From Streptococcus suis (GTDB taxonomy: Bacteria; Bacillota; Bacilli; Lactobacillales; Streptococcaceae): a DNA stretch of 64,000 nucleotides. Of the stretch, positions 1 through 10,101 are shown in pieces (position 1 is the stretch's first letter; each line of letters begins with the position of its first letter). The stretch spans positions 1-64,000 of the forward strand of contig NZ_JAEUXI010000003.1 of assembly GCF_016775005.1 (NCBI RefSeq), in the 5' to 3' direction. The notes beneath the pieces were generated by a model. That model was not told the DNA's origin. It saw only the letters and a program-made list of their open reading frames with translations, and made no database searches. A program made the position numbers and the translations under genes.

Positions 1-46
1 TATTTCGTTTCTTCACTGTTAACTGATCGCTCGAGACAACTCCATT

Positions 47-75
47 ATTCTATCACCTTAACCTACCTTTGTCAA
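47..75 (-). promoter_or_regulatory. Strong rRNA-type promoter reading out of the window
   Basis: On the minus strand TTGACA (70-75) and TAGAAT (47-52) are separated by exactly 17 bp, followed by a leader resembling those that precede streptococcal 16S rRNA genes. An rRNA operon directly downstream of comX is the usual streptococcal arrangement, so an rRNA operon probably begins just beyond position 1. The rRNA itself is not in the window. Confidence 0.75.
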
Positions 76-128
76 TATCTTTTTGAAACTTTTTTTATTT
101 TTTCTTTTCCTTTTTCTTCATCCCCTTG

Positions 129-593
129 TCATCTAAAATCTTTCAAGACTTCTCTGAGTGCTTTCACCATCTCTTGTCGGCCTTTGAACCGTTCGCCTCG
201 GATTAGTTTCATATAGTTAGCTTGTTGGGTTGGGGATAGCTGGTCATAATAGCTTCGTAATCCATCTCGTAGTGTCAATAAGTCATCTTGTAAGAGCCCT
301 GGACTGCGTAAGCAATGGCTCAGATCTCCTATCTCTTCATGCTGCATACGATCAAAGGTCCGTTTTTGGCTGGCTTGTTGGCGGAGTTTATCTTTTATAT
401 AGTTCCGAAACCGGACTTTGAAGAAGCCGTATAGGTTCTGACTGTCCTTAAGACCTGGGTACTCCTGTATGAGTTGATAGAATATGAGCATACCCTCTTG
501 GTGCCAATCGCTTACTTCCCAGCCTTTTAAATAATACTCTCTGCGGGTTTTATCAACTATTCCCTTAACTTTTCGGTACTCTGATGAAAACAT
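129..593 (-). CDS. comX: Competence-specific alternative sigma factor ComX (SigX)
   Basis: Alternative sigma factor that redirects RNA polymerase to the late competence genes for DNA uptake and recombination. The 154-residue product has the small two-part layout of streptococcal ComX: an N-terminal sigma region 2-like half (including the basic stretch GFFKVRFRNYIKDKLR) and a C-terminal region 4-like half. Its place after ftsH and before an rRNA promoter is the conserved location of comX in streptococci. The start is supported by an AGGAAGAGG ribosome binding site at 602-610. A ComR box and a TAGAAT -10 lie directly upstream, which points to control by the ComR/XIP peptide pheromone. Identification rests on sequence character plus strong synteny. 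Confidence 0.93.
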   Translation of the reverse strand: MFSSEYRKVKGIVDKTRREYYLKGWEVSDWHQEGMLIFYQLIQEYPGLKDSQNLYGFFKVRFRNYIKDKLRQQASQKRTFDRMQHEEIGDLSHCLRSPGLLQDDLLTLRDGLRSYYDQLSPTQQANYMKLIRGERFKGRQEMVKALREVLKDFR

Positions 594-622
594 ATTGTCT
601 ACCTCTTCCTATTTTTGTTTTC

Positions 623-665
623 ATTCTACTACCTATGTCATCTCCTGAACAGGACATAAATGTCC
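623..665 (-). promoter_or_regulatory. ComR-box promoter of comX
   Basis: A perfect 14-bp palindrome GGACATAAATGTCC (652-665) has the form of the ECom/ComR box (GACAT-spacer-ATGTC). A TAGAAT -10 element lies at 623-628, reading toward comX. No convincing -35 is present, which is typical of ComR-activated promoters. Confidence 0.85.
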
Positions 666-681
666 GATTACTCTTAAATAC

Positions 682-710
682 CAAAAAAACTAAACCTTTA
701 CTGGTCTAGT
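682..710 (-). terminator. Rho-independent terminator of ftsH
   Basis: On the minus strand ACTAGACC pairs with GGTTTAGT (one G-U pair) around a 6-nt loop and is followed by a T run. The upstream arm overlaps the last codons of ftsH. The structure ends about 17 bp before the ComR box, insulating comX from ftsH transcription. Confidence 0.75.
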
Positions 711-2668
711 TTTTCTTTTATTTCATCGTAAGAAAGTGGGTGTACTTCTTCACCTTCGGTTAATTCATTATCCGTTGGCATCTGACCTGTTTCATACAAG
801 GCTTTAATCTGTACACTATCCAATGTTTCATACTTAAGAAGGGCTTCCGCAATGAGTTGGTGTTTCTCACGGTTATCTTGGATAATCTCAGCTGCTTTAT
901 TATGAGCTTCTGTCAATAAATTGCGAACTTCTGTGTCCAATTCGTAGGCTGTTTGTTCTGAGATGTATTTTTGTGTTGTTTGTCCACCAAACATGGCATG
1001 GCTACCTTCGTATTGCATCGGACCCATTTTCTCACTCATTCCGTATTCAGCTACCATAGCACGTGCCATTTGAGTAGCTTGTTCAAAGTCATTTGAAGCA
1101 CCGGTTGTTTGAGTATTGAAAATAATTTCCTCTGCGACACGCCCGCCCATCAGGCCTGCTAATTGCTCTTTCATATCTTCTTTAGATAGGAGCATTTGGT
1201 CTTCTTTAGGAAGTGCAATCATATAGCCACCTGCACGGCCACGTGGCACAATTGTTACCTTATGGACTTCGCGGGCATTTGACAAGACAAGCCCGACAAT
1301 TGTATGACCGGCTTCATGATAGGCCACGATTTCTCGTTCTTTGGCTGAAACTTGGCGATCTTTCTTAGAAGGACCTGCAATAACACGATCTTCTGCTTCA
1401 TCAATATCTGCCGCATCAATCTTGTCTTTATTGCGACGTGCTGCAACAAGTGCTGCTTCGTTCAGTACGTTTTCCAAATCAGCACCAACAAAACCTGGTG
1501 TCTGTTGGGCAACCAACTTCAAATCGACATCGTCTGCCAATGGTTTATTCTTTGCATGAACTTTCAGAATTGCTTCACGGCCCTTCACATCTGGACGGCC
1601 GACAAGTACCTTACGGTCAAATCGTCCTGGACGTAAAAGAGCTGGATCGAGAACATCACTTCGGTTGGTTGCAGCAATAACAATAATTCCTTCGTTGCCT
1701 TCAAAACCATCCATTTCAATCAAGAGTTGGTTGAGGGTTTGTTCACGTTCGTCATTACCGCCGCCCATTCCAACACCACGTTGGCGACCGACAGCATCGA
1801 TTTCATCGATAAAGATGATTGCTGGCGCAGCTTTTTTCGCATCTTCAAACAATGAACGAACACGGCTAGCACCGACACCGACAAACATTTCAACAAAATC
1901 AGAACCAGAAATAGAGAAGAATGGAACTCCTGCTTCTCCAGCGACAGCTTTTGCCAAAAGGGTCTTACCAGTTCCTGGAGGGCCCTCTAGCAAGACACCG
2001 GCTGGAATCCGGGCACCTAGTTTGGTAAAGCGTTTTGGATCTTTCAGGAACTCTACAACCTCTACCAATTCTAGTTTTTCTTCTTCCGCTCCTGCAACAT
2101 CTGAGAATCGAACTTTGATATTGCTCTGTTCCAAGGCTTTGGCTTTATTGCGGCCAAAATTCATGGCACCACGTGCACCTCCGCCACCTTGGTTCATCAT
2201 CATCATGAAGAAGACGCCGAACAAGACAAGCGGAAATAGGTTCAGCAGGATATTTAACCACAAGCTATTAGAAGATTCTGGTTTGATTGTCACATCTACA
2301 CCTTGTTCATCCGCTAGACTTTGAAGGGTTGACAAGGTTGAATCGGAAGCTAAAATCGTTGACCTAAAGTTTTTATAGGTTTGCGTGTCGGATACCTGGA
2401 AGAGCTTGATAGAGGAAGCTAGCTCACTTTTTGCTTCTACTGCATTCTTATAAGTACCCTTGATTTCGATAATACTGCTATTGGGTTGGTAGGTGAGTTC
2501 CGTAACATTTCCATTCTTTAATTCTTCTAGAACGGTTGAGTAGGAAATTTCCTGAGTTGCTACCTGACTGCCAGCATTCATGAATTGGAATCCTGTAATC
2601 AGTGTCGCAATGATGAGAATAATGAGAAAAGGATTTCTAATAAATCCTTTATTGGGCTGTTTGTTCAT
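698..2668 (-). CDS. ftsH: ATP-dependent zinc metalloprotease FtsH
   Basis: Membrane-anchored AAA+ protease that degrades misfolded membrane proteins and selected regulators. The 656-residue product has two N-terminal membrane segments (about residues 14-31 and 135-160) flanking an extracellular loop. The AAA ATPase domain follows (Walker A GPPGTGKT near 228, Walker B IIFIDEID), then the zinc protease domain with HEAGH near 450. The C-terminal tail is acidic. It follows hpt by about 20 bp and ends the tilS-hpt-ftsH cluster. Length and motifs are normal for the family. Confidence 0.98.
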   Translation of the reverse strand: MNKQPNKGFIRNPFLIILIIATLITGFQFMNAGSQVATQEISYSTVLEELKNGNVTELTYQPNSSIIEIKGTYKNAVEAKSELASSIKLFQVSDTQTYKNFRSTILASDSTLSTLQSLADEQGVDVTIKPESSNSLWLNILLNLFPLVLFGVFFMMMMNQGGGGARGAMNFGRNKAKALEQSNIKVRFSDVAGAEEEKLELVEVVEFLKDPKRFTKLGARIPAGVLLEGPPGTGKTLLAKAVAGEAGVPFFSISGSDFVEMFVGVGASRVRSLFEDAKKAAPAIIFIDEIDAVGRQRGVGMGGGNDEREQTLNQLLIEMDGFEGNEGIIVIAATNRSDVLDPALLRPGRFDRKVLVGRPDVKGREAILKVHAKNKPLADDVDLKLVAQQTPGFVGADLENVLNEAALVAARRNKDKIDAADIDEAEDRVIAGPSKKDRQVSAKEREIVAYHEAGHTIVGLVLSNAREVHKVTIVPRGRAGGYMIALPKEDQMLLSKEDMKEQLAGLMGGRVAEEIIFNTQTTGASNDFEQATQMARAMVAEYGMSEKMGPMQYEGSHAMFGGQTTQKYISEQTAYELDTEVRNLLTEAHNKAAEIIQDNREKHQLIAEALLKYETLDSVQIKALYETGQMPTDNELTEGEEVHPLSYDEIKEKLDQ

Positions 2669-2688
2669 AAATTAGCAAAAACCTTCTA

Positions 2689-3231
2689 TTAATTTGAATA
2701 GACTTCCTCTTTCAATACTCCGACATAAGGAAGGTTACGATAGTTTTCATTGTAATCCAATCCAAATCCAACTAAAAACTCTTTTGGAACTGTAAAGCCT
2801 GAATAATCCGCTTCAATTTCCACTACACGGCCTTCAGGTTTGTCAATCAAAGTCGCAATTTTAATTGAATTTGCTTGACGTAGCGCAAACAACTCTTTCA
2901 ATTCTTTGAGTGTACGGCCAGTGTCAATGATATCTTCGATAAAGAGAATATCGCGACCAGCAACGCTGTTATCCAAATCTTTGATGATTTTTACAGTTCC
3001 GCTGCTTTCTGTACCACCGTGGTAGCTAGACACTACCATGTAGTCCGTCTCGATATGTGTATCGATATGTTTGATCAATTCTGCCATGAAAGGAATAGAG
3101 CCCTTCAAGATACCAACAAGAATTGGATTTTTTCCTGCATAGTCTTCTGTCAGAACTTTTCCTAATTCTTTACACTTGGCAGCAATCTCTTCTTCCGTAA
3201 TCAGAACTTTTTTAATGTCTTTTTCCAGCAT
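2689..3231 (-). CDS. hpt: Hypoxanthine phosphoribosyltransferase
   Basis: Purine salvage enzyme that joins hypoxanthine or guanine to PRPP to give IMP or GMP in the cytoplasm. The 180-residue protein carries the PRPP-binding motif [11 protein letters not shown] (about residues 96-106) and the C-terminal GFGLDY segment of bacterial HPRTs. It lies 4 bp after tilS and just before ftsH; the tilS-hpt-ftsH order is conserved in Firmicutes. Nothing unusual is seen. Confidence 0.97.
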   Translation of the reverse strand: MLEKDIKKVLITEEEIAAKCKELGKVLTEDYAGKNPILVGILKGSIPFMAELIKHIDTHIETDYMVVSSYHGGTESSGTVKIIKDLDNSVAGRDILFIEDIIDTGRTLKELKELFALRQANSIKIATLIDKPEGRVVEIEADYSGFTVPKEFLVGFGLDYNENYRNLPYVGVLKEEVYSN

Positions 3232-3235
3232 AAGT

Positions 3236-4504
3236 CTACTCTTTCATTTTTATGTATAATGTAGCTTTGATTATACCATTTTTTGCAGATTTACTCAAAT
3301 CACTAGTAGCATTATTGGAAATTCCAAGAATTTTTCCATCTTGTTCAATCACAGCTGCCCTGCGACGTTCAGAAAATGGGATTTTATTGTCTATAAAATA
3401 GCGACTCACTTTCTTTTGAATCCCATTTAAGAGAATTCGGTCGCCTGGTTGCCAGGTCCGTAATAGGATAGGCTTTTCTGATGGTAAAGCAATACTCCAA
3501 GCATCAGGAAGGGGCTGATTTTTAGTGACCAGATAGGGTCCCCAATGAAAAATACCATCTGATTTTATCACAATGTCTTGGGGTGCACTATCCGTCTCAG
3601 GTCCTATTTTTTGAATAGACATGGTCTTGTAGTCTTTTTTCAACCAGTAGCCATTTTTCAAATAGGTGTGAACATTTGCCTTTTCTACTATTATATGGTG
3701 CAATTCTTTGAACTGGGCTTTTGAAAGATGAAGGTCAGGAAACTCTTGCAAGTAAAGCTGGAGTAAAATATATTGTACTGCTCTGCTTTGTCCCAAAAAA
3801 GTCGCAAGATTTGTCACATCCATCTCCTTTGTCAAATCGATCAGCGCCTGTTTAAAAATATGACTTTCTTGACCTACGTCAATCAAGGCTTGCGAAATGG
3901 CGGGATTCTCTTTTTCCAACTGGGGAAGGTAGTTGTTTCGAACTCGATTTCTAAAAAATGCTGGTGACTGGTTAGATTGGTCTTCAAAATGAAAGCAGTC
4001 CTCTAAATCTGATTTTCTAAAGTGTAAGAGCGGGCGAATCAACTGGCCTGGTGGAAACTCTTGGACTGGTTGCATGCCTGCCAGATGAATCATACGGCTG
4101 CCTCTCACCAATTTCATAAAAATGGTTTCTGCCTGATCATCTGCATGGTGGGCAGTCACCAAAGCGCTATAATCCTCTGTCTCCATGATGTCTTTAAAGA
4201 ATTGGTAACGAAAATCTCGACCCCGTTCTTCTGTAAAGACACCTTGAAAAGACCGACAGTAAAAGGCCAGTCCATGTTGATGGGCCCAGTTTTGGAGATA
4301 GGCTTCTTCCTGGTCAGAACTTGGTCGGAGTTTATAGTTGACATGAGCTAGCCCCAGTTCAATTCCTAAGTCCTTGCGATAATGATAGAGAAGCTGAAGG
4401 AGGTTCATAGAGTCTTTTCCTCCTGAAATTGCCAAGAGGACGCGTTTGTGTTTATCAAAAAAGTGACCATCTTGTGTCACTTTTAAAAATTGTTTTTTTA
4501 TCAT
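3236..4504 (-). CDS. tilS: tRNA(Ile)-lysidine synthase TilS
   Basis: Modifies the wobble cytidine of the CAU-anticodon isoleucine tRNA to lysidine, allowing AUA to be read as isoleucine; essential in most bacteria. The N-terminal PP-loop ATPase domain has the signature SGGKDS (residues 27-32). The C-terminal half contains the TilS substrate-binding region ([14 protein letters not shown]). At 422 residues it is of normal length. Its start overlaps the stop of the upstream beta-lactamase-like gene by 4 bp (ATGA), implying translational coupling. Confidence 0.96.
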   Translation of the reverse strand: MIKKQFLKVTQDGHFFDKHKRVLLAISGGKDSMNLLQLLYHYRKDLGIELGLAHVNYKLRPSSDQEEAYLQNWAHQHGLAFYCRSFQGVFTEERGRDFRYQFFKDIMETEDYSALVTAHHADDQAETIFMKLVRGSRMIHLAGMQPVQEFPPGQLIRPLLHFRKSDLEDCFHFEDQSNQSPAFFRNRVRNNYLPQLEKENPAISQALIDVGQESHIFKQALIDLTKEMDVTNLATFLGQSRAVQYILLQLYLQEFPDLHLSKAQFKELHHIIVEKANVHTYLKNGYWLKKDYKTMSIQKIGPETDSAPQDIVIKSDGIFHWGPYLVTKNQPLPDAWSIALPSEKPILLRTWQPGDRILLNGIQKKVSRYFIDNKIPFSERRRAAVIEQDGKILGISNNATSDLSKSAKNGIIKATLYIKMKE

Positions 4505-5781
4505 TTTAGAATCTCATACACATCTTTTGCGATTTGTGAAATCGTGTCATAGGTAGATTTTTCTGTAAAGATAGAAAGAATGAAGGGACTGTCTGTATAA
4601 ACGACTGCCACATCATGTCTAAAATCATAGGCATCTCCAATCTTATGGGCAACTGGAACGGGAATATCTTTAGAAATCCGTTGGTTATCGAACTTGGTTT
4701 CTTTCAGACTTTCCAAAACATAGCCATTTTGTTCATAGAGTTTTTCCATCATTTTTCCAGCCATTTTTGCAGAAGCGAGTCGTTCTTCCATGTCCCATTT
4801 TTGGCCAACAATGCCTTCAATGGTAGCGGTAAACGTCGCATCAAACTGATGGCTTGTGTAATAAGCAAGAATATTGCTAGCTACATTATCGGATTCTTTG
4901 GCTGTCCGATTAATCAAATCCTCGACACTATACACTTTATTATTAGCTGTTTTTGGAAGAGAACCACTTCCAAAAGCATCAAATGCTCCATAGAATTCCA
5001 ATGTTTCCTTGGTGTAGGTTAAAGGTTGATTTAGTTGAAATTCTCCAGCATTAATGACTTCTTGAGCATAATAAAGGGTCGTTAATTTACTAGTGGATGC
5101 AGCATACATGAGTTTATCTTCATTCACTCCAGCTGTTTGACCTGTCTCAAGCTGCTGAACGTAGATTGAAAGAGTATCTTTGTTATACTTTTCTTTTAAT
5201 AACTGCTGAACAGCTTCCATGCGATTGTCTGTTACAGACAAATCTTCCATGGCAATCCAGCCTAGTCCTTCTACATGAGCAAAGTGTCCCCAATGTGTTT
5301 CTGCTAATTGATCCACTTGAACAGCTTGATAGGCCTTTTTCTGCTTTTGACTCACTTGGGCTTGATTGGCAATCGGGCTGGTATAGAAAACCGCATCTGC
5401 CTTTGTCCAATAAGTTTGATCCACATCTTGGTTCGAAAGTATGCAATCATCATAAATCAGCGTCGGATCTGCTGCAATGTAGGTCTGGTCTTCTAATTGA
5501 AAAACCAAGACTTGCTGGTCATTGACACTGACTCCGACAATGCTAAAGACTTGATTGGGTTCAATCGTTCCCACTTTTTCGGTCAAGGCCTGGTCGGAAA
5601 ATGTCGAGATTGTAGCAAAGACATTTGGATTGGATGGGACAGTTTGAAAATCCGTATTATACGACTTATAATTCAACTGATAGCGGGCTTGGTTGCTTAG
5701 TTGAAATGGAAGTTCTGTGCTATCTACCTTGGTAGCATTCCACAGCACTGGCAATAGCAATAGCAATAAAACGAACTGCAT
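4501..5781 (-). CDS. Secreted class A beta-lactamase-fold serine hydrolase
   Basis: A 426-residue exported protein with a hydrophobic N-terminus (MQFVLLLLLLPVLW) and a C-terminal penicillin-recognising fold. The three active-site signatures are present in order: S-x-x-K as STSK near residue 230, SDN near 295 and K-[TI]-G as KIG near 377. The roughly 200-residue N-terminal part contains SH3-like stretches (VFSIVGVSVNDQQVLVFQL). Orthologues occupy the same place in other streptococci. Whether it hydrolyses beta-lactams or acts on cell-wall peptides is unknown; a role in wall metabolism is inferred. The start has a strong GGAAAGGAGG binding site. Confidence 0.85.
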   Translation of the reverse strand: MQFVLLLLLLPVLWNATKVDSTELPFQLSNQARYQLNYKSYNTDFQTVPSNPNVFATISTFSDQALTEKVGTIEPNQVFSIVGVSVNDQQVLVFQLEDQTYIAADPTLIYDDCILSNQDVDQTYWTKADAVFYTSPIANQAQVSQKQKKAYQAVQVDQLAETHWGHFAHVEGLGWIAMEDLSVTDNRMEAVQQLLKEKYNKDTLSIYVQQLETGQTAGVNEDKLMYAASTSKLTTLYYAQEVINAGEFQLNQPLTYTKETLEFYGAFDAFGSGSLPKTANNKVYSVEDLINRTAKESDNVASNILAYYTSHQFDATFTATIEGIVGQKWDMEERLASAKMAGKMMEKLYEQNGYVLESLKETKFDNQRISKDIPVPVAHKIGDAYDFRHDVAVVYTDSPFILSIFTEKSTYDTISQIAKDVYEILK

Positions 5782-5806
5782 GTCCCCTCCTTTCCATACT
5801 TCTTCA

Positions 5807-5929
5807 TTAGTTTTCGTCTGGCTCTTCTTGTGCCAGTTTTAATTCCTTATTTTTTTCAGATAACTCTTCTAGTTTATCATCAGAATATTGCAAGAACTTT
5901 TCAACTGTTTCAAAGATAGATGACATCAT
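5807..5929 (-). CDS. Conserved 40-residue acidic protein, function unknown
   Basis: Small gene between divIC and the beta-lactamase-like gene. It starts with tandem ATG codons (5929 and 5926), the first overlapping the divIC stop as ATGA. It encodes 40 residues beginning [18 protein letters not shown] and ending EEPDEN. The peptide is charged, helix-prone and lacks a membrane segment or signal peptide. Pneumococcus has a small gene at the same location, so this is a real conserved micro-protein. Coupling to divIC hints at a division or envelope role, but nothing in the sequence shows one. Confidence 0.8.
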   Translation of the reverse strand: MMSSIFETVEKFLQYSDDKLEELSEKNKELKLAQEEPDEN

Positions 5930-6297
5930 TGCGGTAGTATCCCTGGAATATTATAGATAAATTCCCCTTCCTTAGACCATTGGTATTTCGCGCGGACATA
6001 TTTGGCTGCAAAGTCTTCATTTTCTAATTGTTTGACCAAAGCTGCGCGCTCTTCTTGCTCAGCCACAAGATTTTGATACTGGTTTTCCAATTCTACCAAC
6101 TGGCTCTCCCTGTCTTTCAAAGTTTGGTAGCTTTGAACTAGGTTATAGGTTGGCAAAATGAACAAAAAGACCACTAAAATCAAAATGGAGGCCATAAAGC
6201 GATTTTTCTGACGCTTTTCTGCCAAGGTCAGCTTGCTTTTCTCACGTTGGTTCTGGATATAAGAATTATTGATTTGAACGATTTTCGACTTCTTCAT
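5926..6297 (-). CDS. divIC: Septum formation initiator DivIC (FtsB family)
   Basis: Bitopic division protein that works with FtsL and DivIB at the septum. The 123-residue product has a basic cytoplasmic N-terminus, one membrane helix at about residues 32-52 and a coiled coil at about 55-85 ([18 protein letters not shown]). A short extracellular tail follows. It overlaps rqcP upstream by 32 bp and the 40-residue protein downstream by 4 bp, so the three are translationally linked. Family assignment is firm. Confidence 0.93.
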   Translation of the reverse strand: MKKSKIVQINNSYIQNQREKSKLTLAEKRQKNRFMASILILVVFLFILPTYNLVQSYQTLKDRESQLVELENQYQNLVAEQEERAALVKQLENEDFAAKYVRAKYQWSKEGEFIYNIPGILPQ

Positions 6298-6556
6298 CAG
6301 TTTCTATCCTTGTCTCACTGATTATTTCATACATTTTCAGTGCATCTTCTTTCTTGGTACTGTCCTTCATTTCAAGAACCTTTACAGTCAATAATTTGTT
6401 CCCAAATCGGATTTCGATCTGGTCCTCTAGCTTGACATCTGTTGAAGATTTAGCCAAAATGCCATTAATTTTGATCCGGCCCTTATCTGCAACTTCCTTT
6501 GCAACTGTTCTCCGTTTAATGATACGGGAAACTTTCAAATATTTGTCTAATCTCAT
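6266..6556 (-). CDS. rqcP: S4-domain protein RqcP (YabO/Hsp15 family)
   Basis: RNA-binding factor of the Firmicutes ribosome-associated quality control pathway. It helps RqcH add C-terminal alanine tails to nascent chains on stalled 50S subunits by stabilising P-site tRNA. The 96-residue protein starts [17 protein letters not shown], the hallmark of this S4 family, with the RNA-binding S4 fold over about residues 1-65 and an acidic tail. It sits between mfd and divIC as in other streptococci. The role comes from family knowledge, not from anything specific to this sequence. Confidence 0.93.
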   Translation of the reverse strand: MRLDKYLKVSRIIKRRTVAKEVADKGRIKINGILAKSSTDVKLEDQIEIRFGNKLLTVKVLEMKDSTKKEDALKMYEIISETRIETDEEVENRSNQ

Positions 6557-6606
6557 GATTTCACCTCATCTCTTTATTTTATCATGTTTTAGTGAAAATG
6601 CGGGAA

Positions 6607-9600
6607 TTATCCCGCTTTTCTCTGCTTGATTTCAACTAGTTTTTCGGCAAATAGCATCAATTCTTCCAGAATCTCAAAATCCTTTTTCCCTCTTACAGTA
6701 AAAATGACTTCTAATTGCCCCTTATTTTCAGCAATGCGGGCTTTCAATTGAGTCGCAGAAAGAGCTTCAAAATAGTCTTGTGTCAAGAAATGTTGACCAG
6801 CCATTGCTTCAAATCGCACTGTAACCTGATGGTCTTTTCGTTCAACCAACTGGGTAAAAGTTTGATCAAGAAAGGTTTTTAGTAAGCCGATTTCAAGTAA
6901 ATAGGCCACCACATCTGGGTATTCTCCGAAGCGGTCCATCAATTCATCTTGCAATTCTTGATAGTTTACACGAGTGTCAATTTGCTTGATTCGTTTGTAA
7001 ATTTCAATCTTCTGACGCTGGTCTGTAATATAATCACTCGGTAAGTAGGCATCAATTGCCAAATTGATCTCTGTATTGCTCTTCTGCCGTTTCTGACTCT
7101 TGCCTTGTTTATCAAGAATAGCTTGTTCTAACAACTGAGAGTAGAGTTCATATCCAACCGAATCAATAAAACCAGACTGGGCAGCTCCCAGAATATTTCC
7201 CGCACCGCGAATGGACAAATCTTGCATGGCAATCTTAAAACCTGAGCCTAGTTCTGTAAAGCCCTTAATGGCTTCCAAACGTTTTTCCGCCACTTCTGTC
7301 AAGGACTTGTCTGGGCGATACATGAGGTAGGCATAGGCAATCCGATTGGAACGACCGACACGACCTCGTAATTGATAGAGGGTTGACAGACCCATATGGT
7401 CAGCATTTTCGATAAAGAGGGTGTTGGCATTTGGAATATCGACACCTGTTTCGATAATGGTGGTGGTCACTAAGACATCGTATTCCCCTTCAATAAAGGC
7501 AAAGAGGGTATTTTCCAACTGGATTTCTGACATTTGTCCGTGAACATAACCAATAGAGGCTTCTGGGACTAACTCCTTCAACTCAGAAACCTTCTGTTCA
7601 ATGGTGTCAACTTTGTTGTAAAGGTAGTAAACCTGTCCACCTCGGTCCAATTCTCTCAAAACTGCATCACGAATGACACCTGTATTGGTTTCCATAACAT
7701 AGGTTTGAACAGGATAGCGATTGGTTGGCGGAGTTTCAATAACAGACAAGTCGCGGATACCAAGCATGGACATTTGAAGGGTGCGTGGAATCGGTGTCGC
7801 TGTCAAGGTTAAGACATCGATTTTCTTCTTGAGTTCCTTCAATCGTTCCTTATGTTTGACCCCAAAGCGTTGCTCTTCGTCAATAACCAGTAAACCTAGG
7901 TCTGCGAAGACAACATCTTGTGACAGGAGTCTGTGGGTCCCGATCAGGATATCCACCTGACCCTTTTTCAGTCTTTCTAAGGTCGCAGCCTGCTCTGCCT
8001 TCGTCTTAAACCGACTCATCACATCGACATTGACTGGAAAATCTGCAAAGCGTTCTTGAAAATTGGCAAAGTGCTGCTGGGCCAAGACAGTGGTAGGTAC
8101 CAAAATGGCCACCTGCTTGCCGTCGTTGACTGCCTTGAAAGCTGCCCGCATAGCTACCTCAGTCTTACCGAATCCGACATCTCCGACTAAGAGACGATCC
8201 ATAGGAGAATCCTTCTCCATATCTTTCTTGATTTCCTGAATGGAACGGATCTGATCATCGGTTTCCACATAGGCGAAGGCATCATCAAACTCTGTCTGGT
8301 TGGCATCGTCTGGAGAATAGGCAAAGCCCTTGAGCTGACTACGTTCGGCATAGAGTTTTATCAGGTCATCAGCAATGTCCTCCACCTGCTTCTGCACCTT
8401 CTGCTTGGTCTTTTGGAAACGGCCATCATTAAGCTTGTTGACTTTAGGAGTTTTTCCGTCTGATGCCAAATACTTGGACAGCAGGTCAATCTGGTCAACA
8501 GGGAGGGAAATCCTATCAGAATTTTGGTACTGAATGGTCAGATAATCCCTGTGAATACCGGATACGACAATGGTTTCAATCCCCAGATACTGACCAATTC
8601 CGTGTACATGGTGGACAACGTAATCCCCAACAGCCAGCTCTGTGTAGTCCTTCAATCGCTCGGCATTGGAAATATTTTTCCTTCTGACCTTCCGCTTGAT
8701 TTTCTTATGGAAAATTTCGCGTTCTGTGATAAGGACTAGTTTTTCATCTAGGAAATGAAAGCCGCTAGCCAGGGAGCCAATGGTTACTTGTTGCTGACCC
8801 GCAACCAATTCATGCGGTGCATAGACAGGTAACTGAATGGCATATTCCTGTAACGTTTTCTGTAAAGCCTGTAAAGATGTCTGTGATTCTGCCTGGATAA
8901 TAACCGTATAATTTGACTTGGCATAGCGGGCTAATTCATCTTTCAAAAGGGGAATTTGATTAAAAAATTCCTGCATAGGATGTTGGTTAAAAGAGTGAAT
9001 AGCGTCAAAACGCAGGTTTCCTAAGCCCTTTTGAAAGGTAGAAAAGAAGGTCGCTGGTTTATATTTCCGAAGCGGTTGATAAGAGGAGGCGAAGTAATTA
9101 AGACTTGACACTGCTTTACCCTTTTGTAAATCATCTGTCAAGATACCAGCAACTTCCTTATCAAACTGAGCGTGTCGATCCGCAATCTTATGGAAATCAT
9201 CTAAGAAAACAGGAGAGCCTGCTGGTAAATAGTCCAACAAGGTCCATTCTTGCTCATAAAAGAAGGATAAAAATCGTGCTAGGTCAGGGTGACGGTAAGA
9301 TATTTTTACATCTGCTAAGACTTCCTTTAAGTAAGAGATTTGTTCTTCTGACTGAGAATTTTCGATTGCATTTTCTAGCTTCTCACTTGCACGCAAAAAG
9401 TCTTCTGCTGAGAAAATCATCTCAGAAGCGGGGGAAATCCTCACCTGATCACAGCTCTCTAAGGATTTTTGACTGTCGACATCAAAGGTCCGAATACCGT
9501 CAATTTCATCTCCAAAGAATTCCAATCGATAGGGAAGCTCTTCATTGATATCAAAAATATCTAAAATGTCACCACGTTGGCTGAATTCTCCTGCACTCAG

Positions 9601-10101
9601 TACACGTGATACCTTTTTATAACCAATGGCTGTCAACTGGTTGACAAGTTTGTCAACTTCTATTTCTTGTCCAATGGACAAATCTAGTTTGGCTTGGCGA
9701 AAAGCACTTGGACTGGGAAGTAGAATCCGACAGGCTGCCATGCTAGCAACTAGAATCCCACTTGCTGTTGGATCTAGTAGAAAGTTTAGACTATCAATTC
9801 GGGCTTGTGTTCTGTCCTTTGAAGCAAAAACAAATTCAGCAAGGGGACTATCATCTGTAAAGAAGTTGTAAACCACCTCATTACCTAAAATGGCTGCCAA
9901 ATCTCCTGCCAGTTTTTCAGCTTCATTTTGACTGGCTGTTACCAGTAAGATTTTTTCTGAAAGGGAGTCATAGGCAGAGGCAATGGTCAGGGCCTTGCTA
10001 CTGCCTGACAAGCCCATGACAAGTTGCCTGGTCGATTTATTCAGGTTTGCCTGCCAGGTTTGAATGGTCTTATTTTGACCTAGTAAATCTAATAGGTTCA
10101 T
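6607..10101 (-). CDS. mfd: Transcription-repair coupling factor Mfd
   Basis: DNA translocase that removes RNA polymerase stalled at lesions and recruits UvrA. The 1164-residue protein has the N-terminal UvrB-like region, the CarD-like RNA polymerase interaction domain (GDYVVHHVHGIGQYLGIE, around 495) and a superfamily 2 helicase core. Walker A is GDVGFGKTE near 638 and Walker B is DEEQ. The C-terminal TRCF domain is also present. Length is normal. The start codon shares one base with the pth stop (TAATG), so pth and mfd are coupled. Confidence 0.98.
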   Translation of the reverse strand: MNLLDLLGQNKTIQTWQANLNKSTRQLVMGLSGSSKALTIASAYDSLSEKILLVTASQNEAEKLAGDLAAILGNEVVYNFFTDDSPLAEFVFASKDRTQARIDSLNFLLDPTASGILVASMAACRILLPSPSAFRQAKLDLSIGQEIEVDKLVNQLTAIGYKKVSRVLSAGEFSQRGDILDIFDINEELPYRLEFFGDEIDGIRTFDVDSQKSLESCDQVRISPASEMIFSAEDFLRASEKLENAIENSQSEEQISYLKEVLADVKISYRHPDLARFLSFFYEQEWTLLDYLPAGSPVFLDDFHKIADRHAQFDKEVAGILTDDLQKGKAVSSLNYFASSYQPLRKYKPATFFSTFQKGLGNLRFDAIHSFNQHPMQEFFNQIPLLKDELARYAKSNYTVIIQAESQTSLQALQKTLQEYAIQLPVYAPHELVAGQQQVTIGSLASGFHFLDEKLVLITEREIFHKKIKRKVRRKNISNAERLKDYTELAVGDYVVHHVHGIGQYLGIETIVVSGIHRDYLTIQYQNSDRISLPVDQIDLLSKYLASDGKTPKVNKLNDGRFQKTKQKVQKQVEDIADDLIKLYAERSQLKGFAYSPDDANQTEFDDAFAYVETDDQIRSIQEIKKDMEKDSPMDRLLVGDVGFGKTEVAMRAAFKAVNDGKQVAILVPTTVLAQQHFANFQERFADFPVNVDVMSRFKTKAEQAATLERLKKGQVDILIGTHRLLSQDVVFADLGLLVIDEEQRFGVKHKERLKELKKKIDVLTLTATPIPRTLQMSMLGIRDLSVIETPPTNRYPVQTYVMETNTGVIRDAVLRELDRGGQVYYLYNKVDTIEQKVSELKELVPEASIGYVHGQMSEIQLENTLFAFIEGEYDVLVTTTIIETGVDIPNANTLFIENADHMGLSTLYQLRGRVGRSNRIAYAYLMYRPDKSLTEVAEKRLEAIKGFTELGSGFKIAMQDLSIRGAGNILGAAQSGFIDSVGYELYSQLLEQAILDKQGKSQKRQKSNTEINLAIDAYLPSDYITDQRQKIEIYKRIKQIDTRVNYQELQDELMDRFGEYPDVVAYLLEIGLLKTFLDQTFTQLVERKDHQVTVRFEAMAGQHFLTQDYFEALSATQLKARIAENKGQLEVIFTVRGKKDFEILEELMLFAEKLVEIKQRKAG

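Noticed and set aside
1665..2324. 219-codon open frame antisense to ftsH
   Set aside because: It lies wholly within ftsH on the other strand, has low-complexity Pro/Ser-rich composition and no ribosome binding site; a shadow frame.
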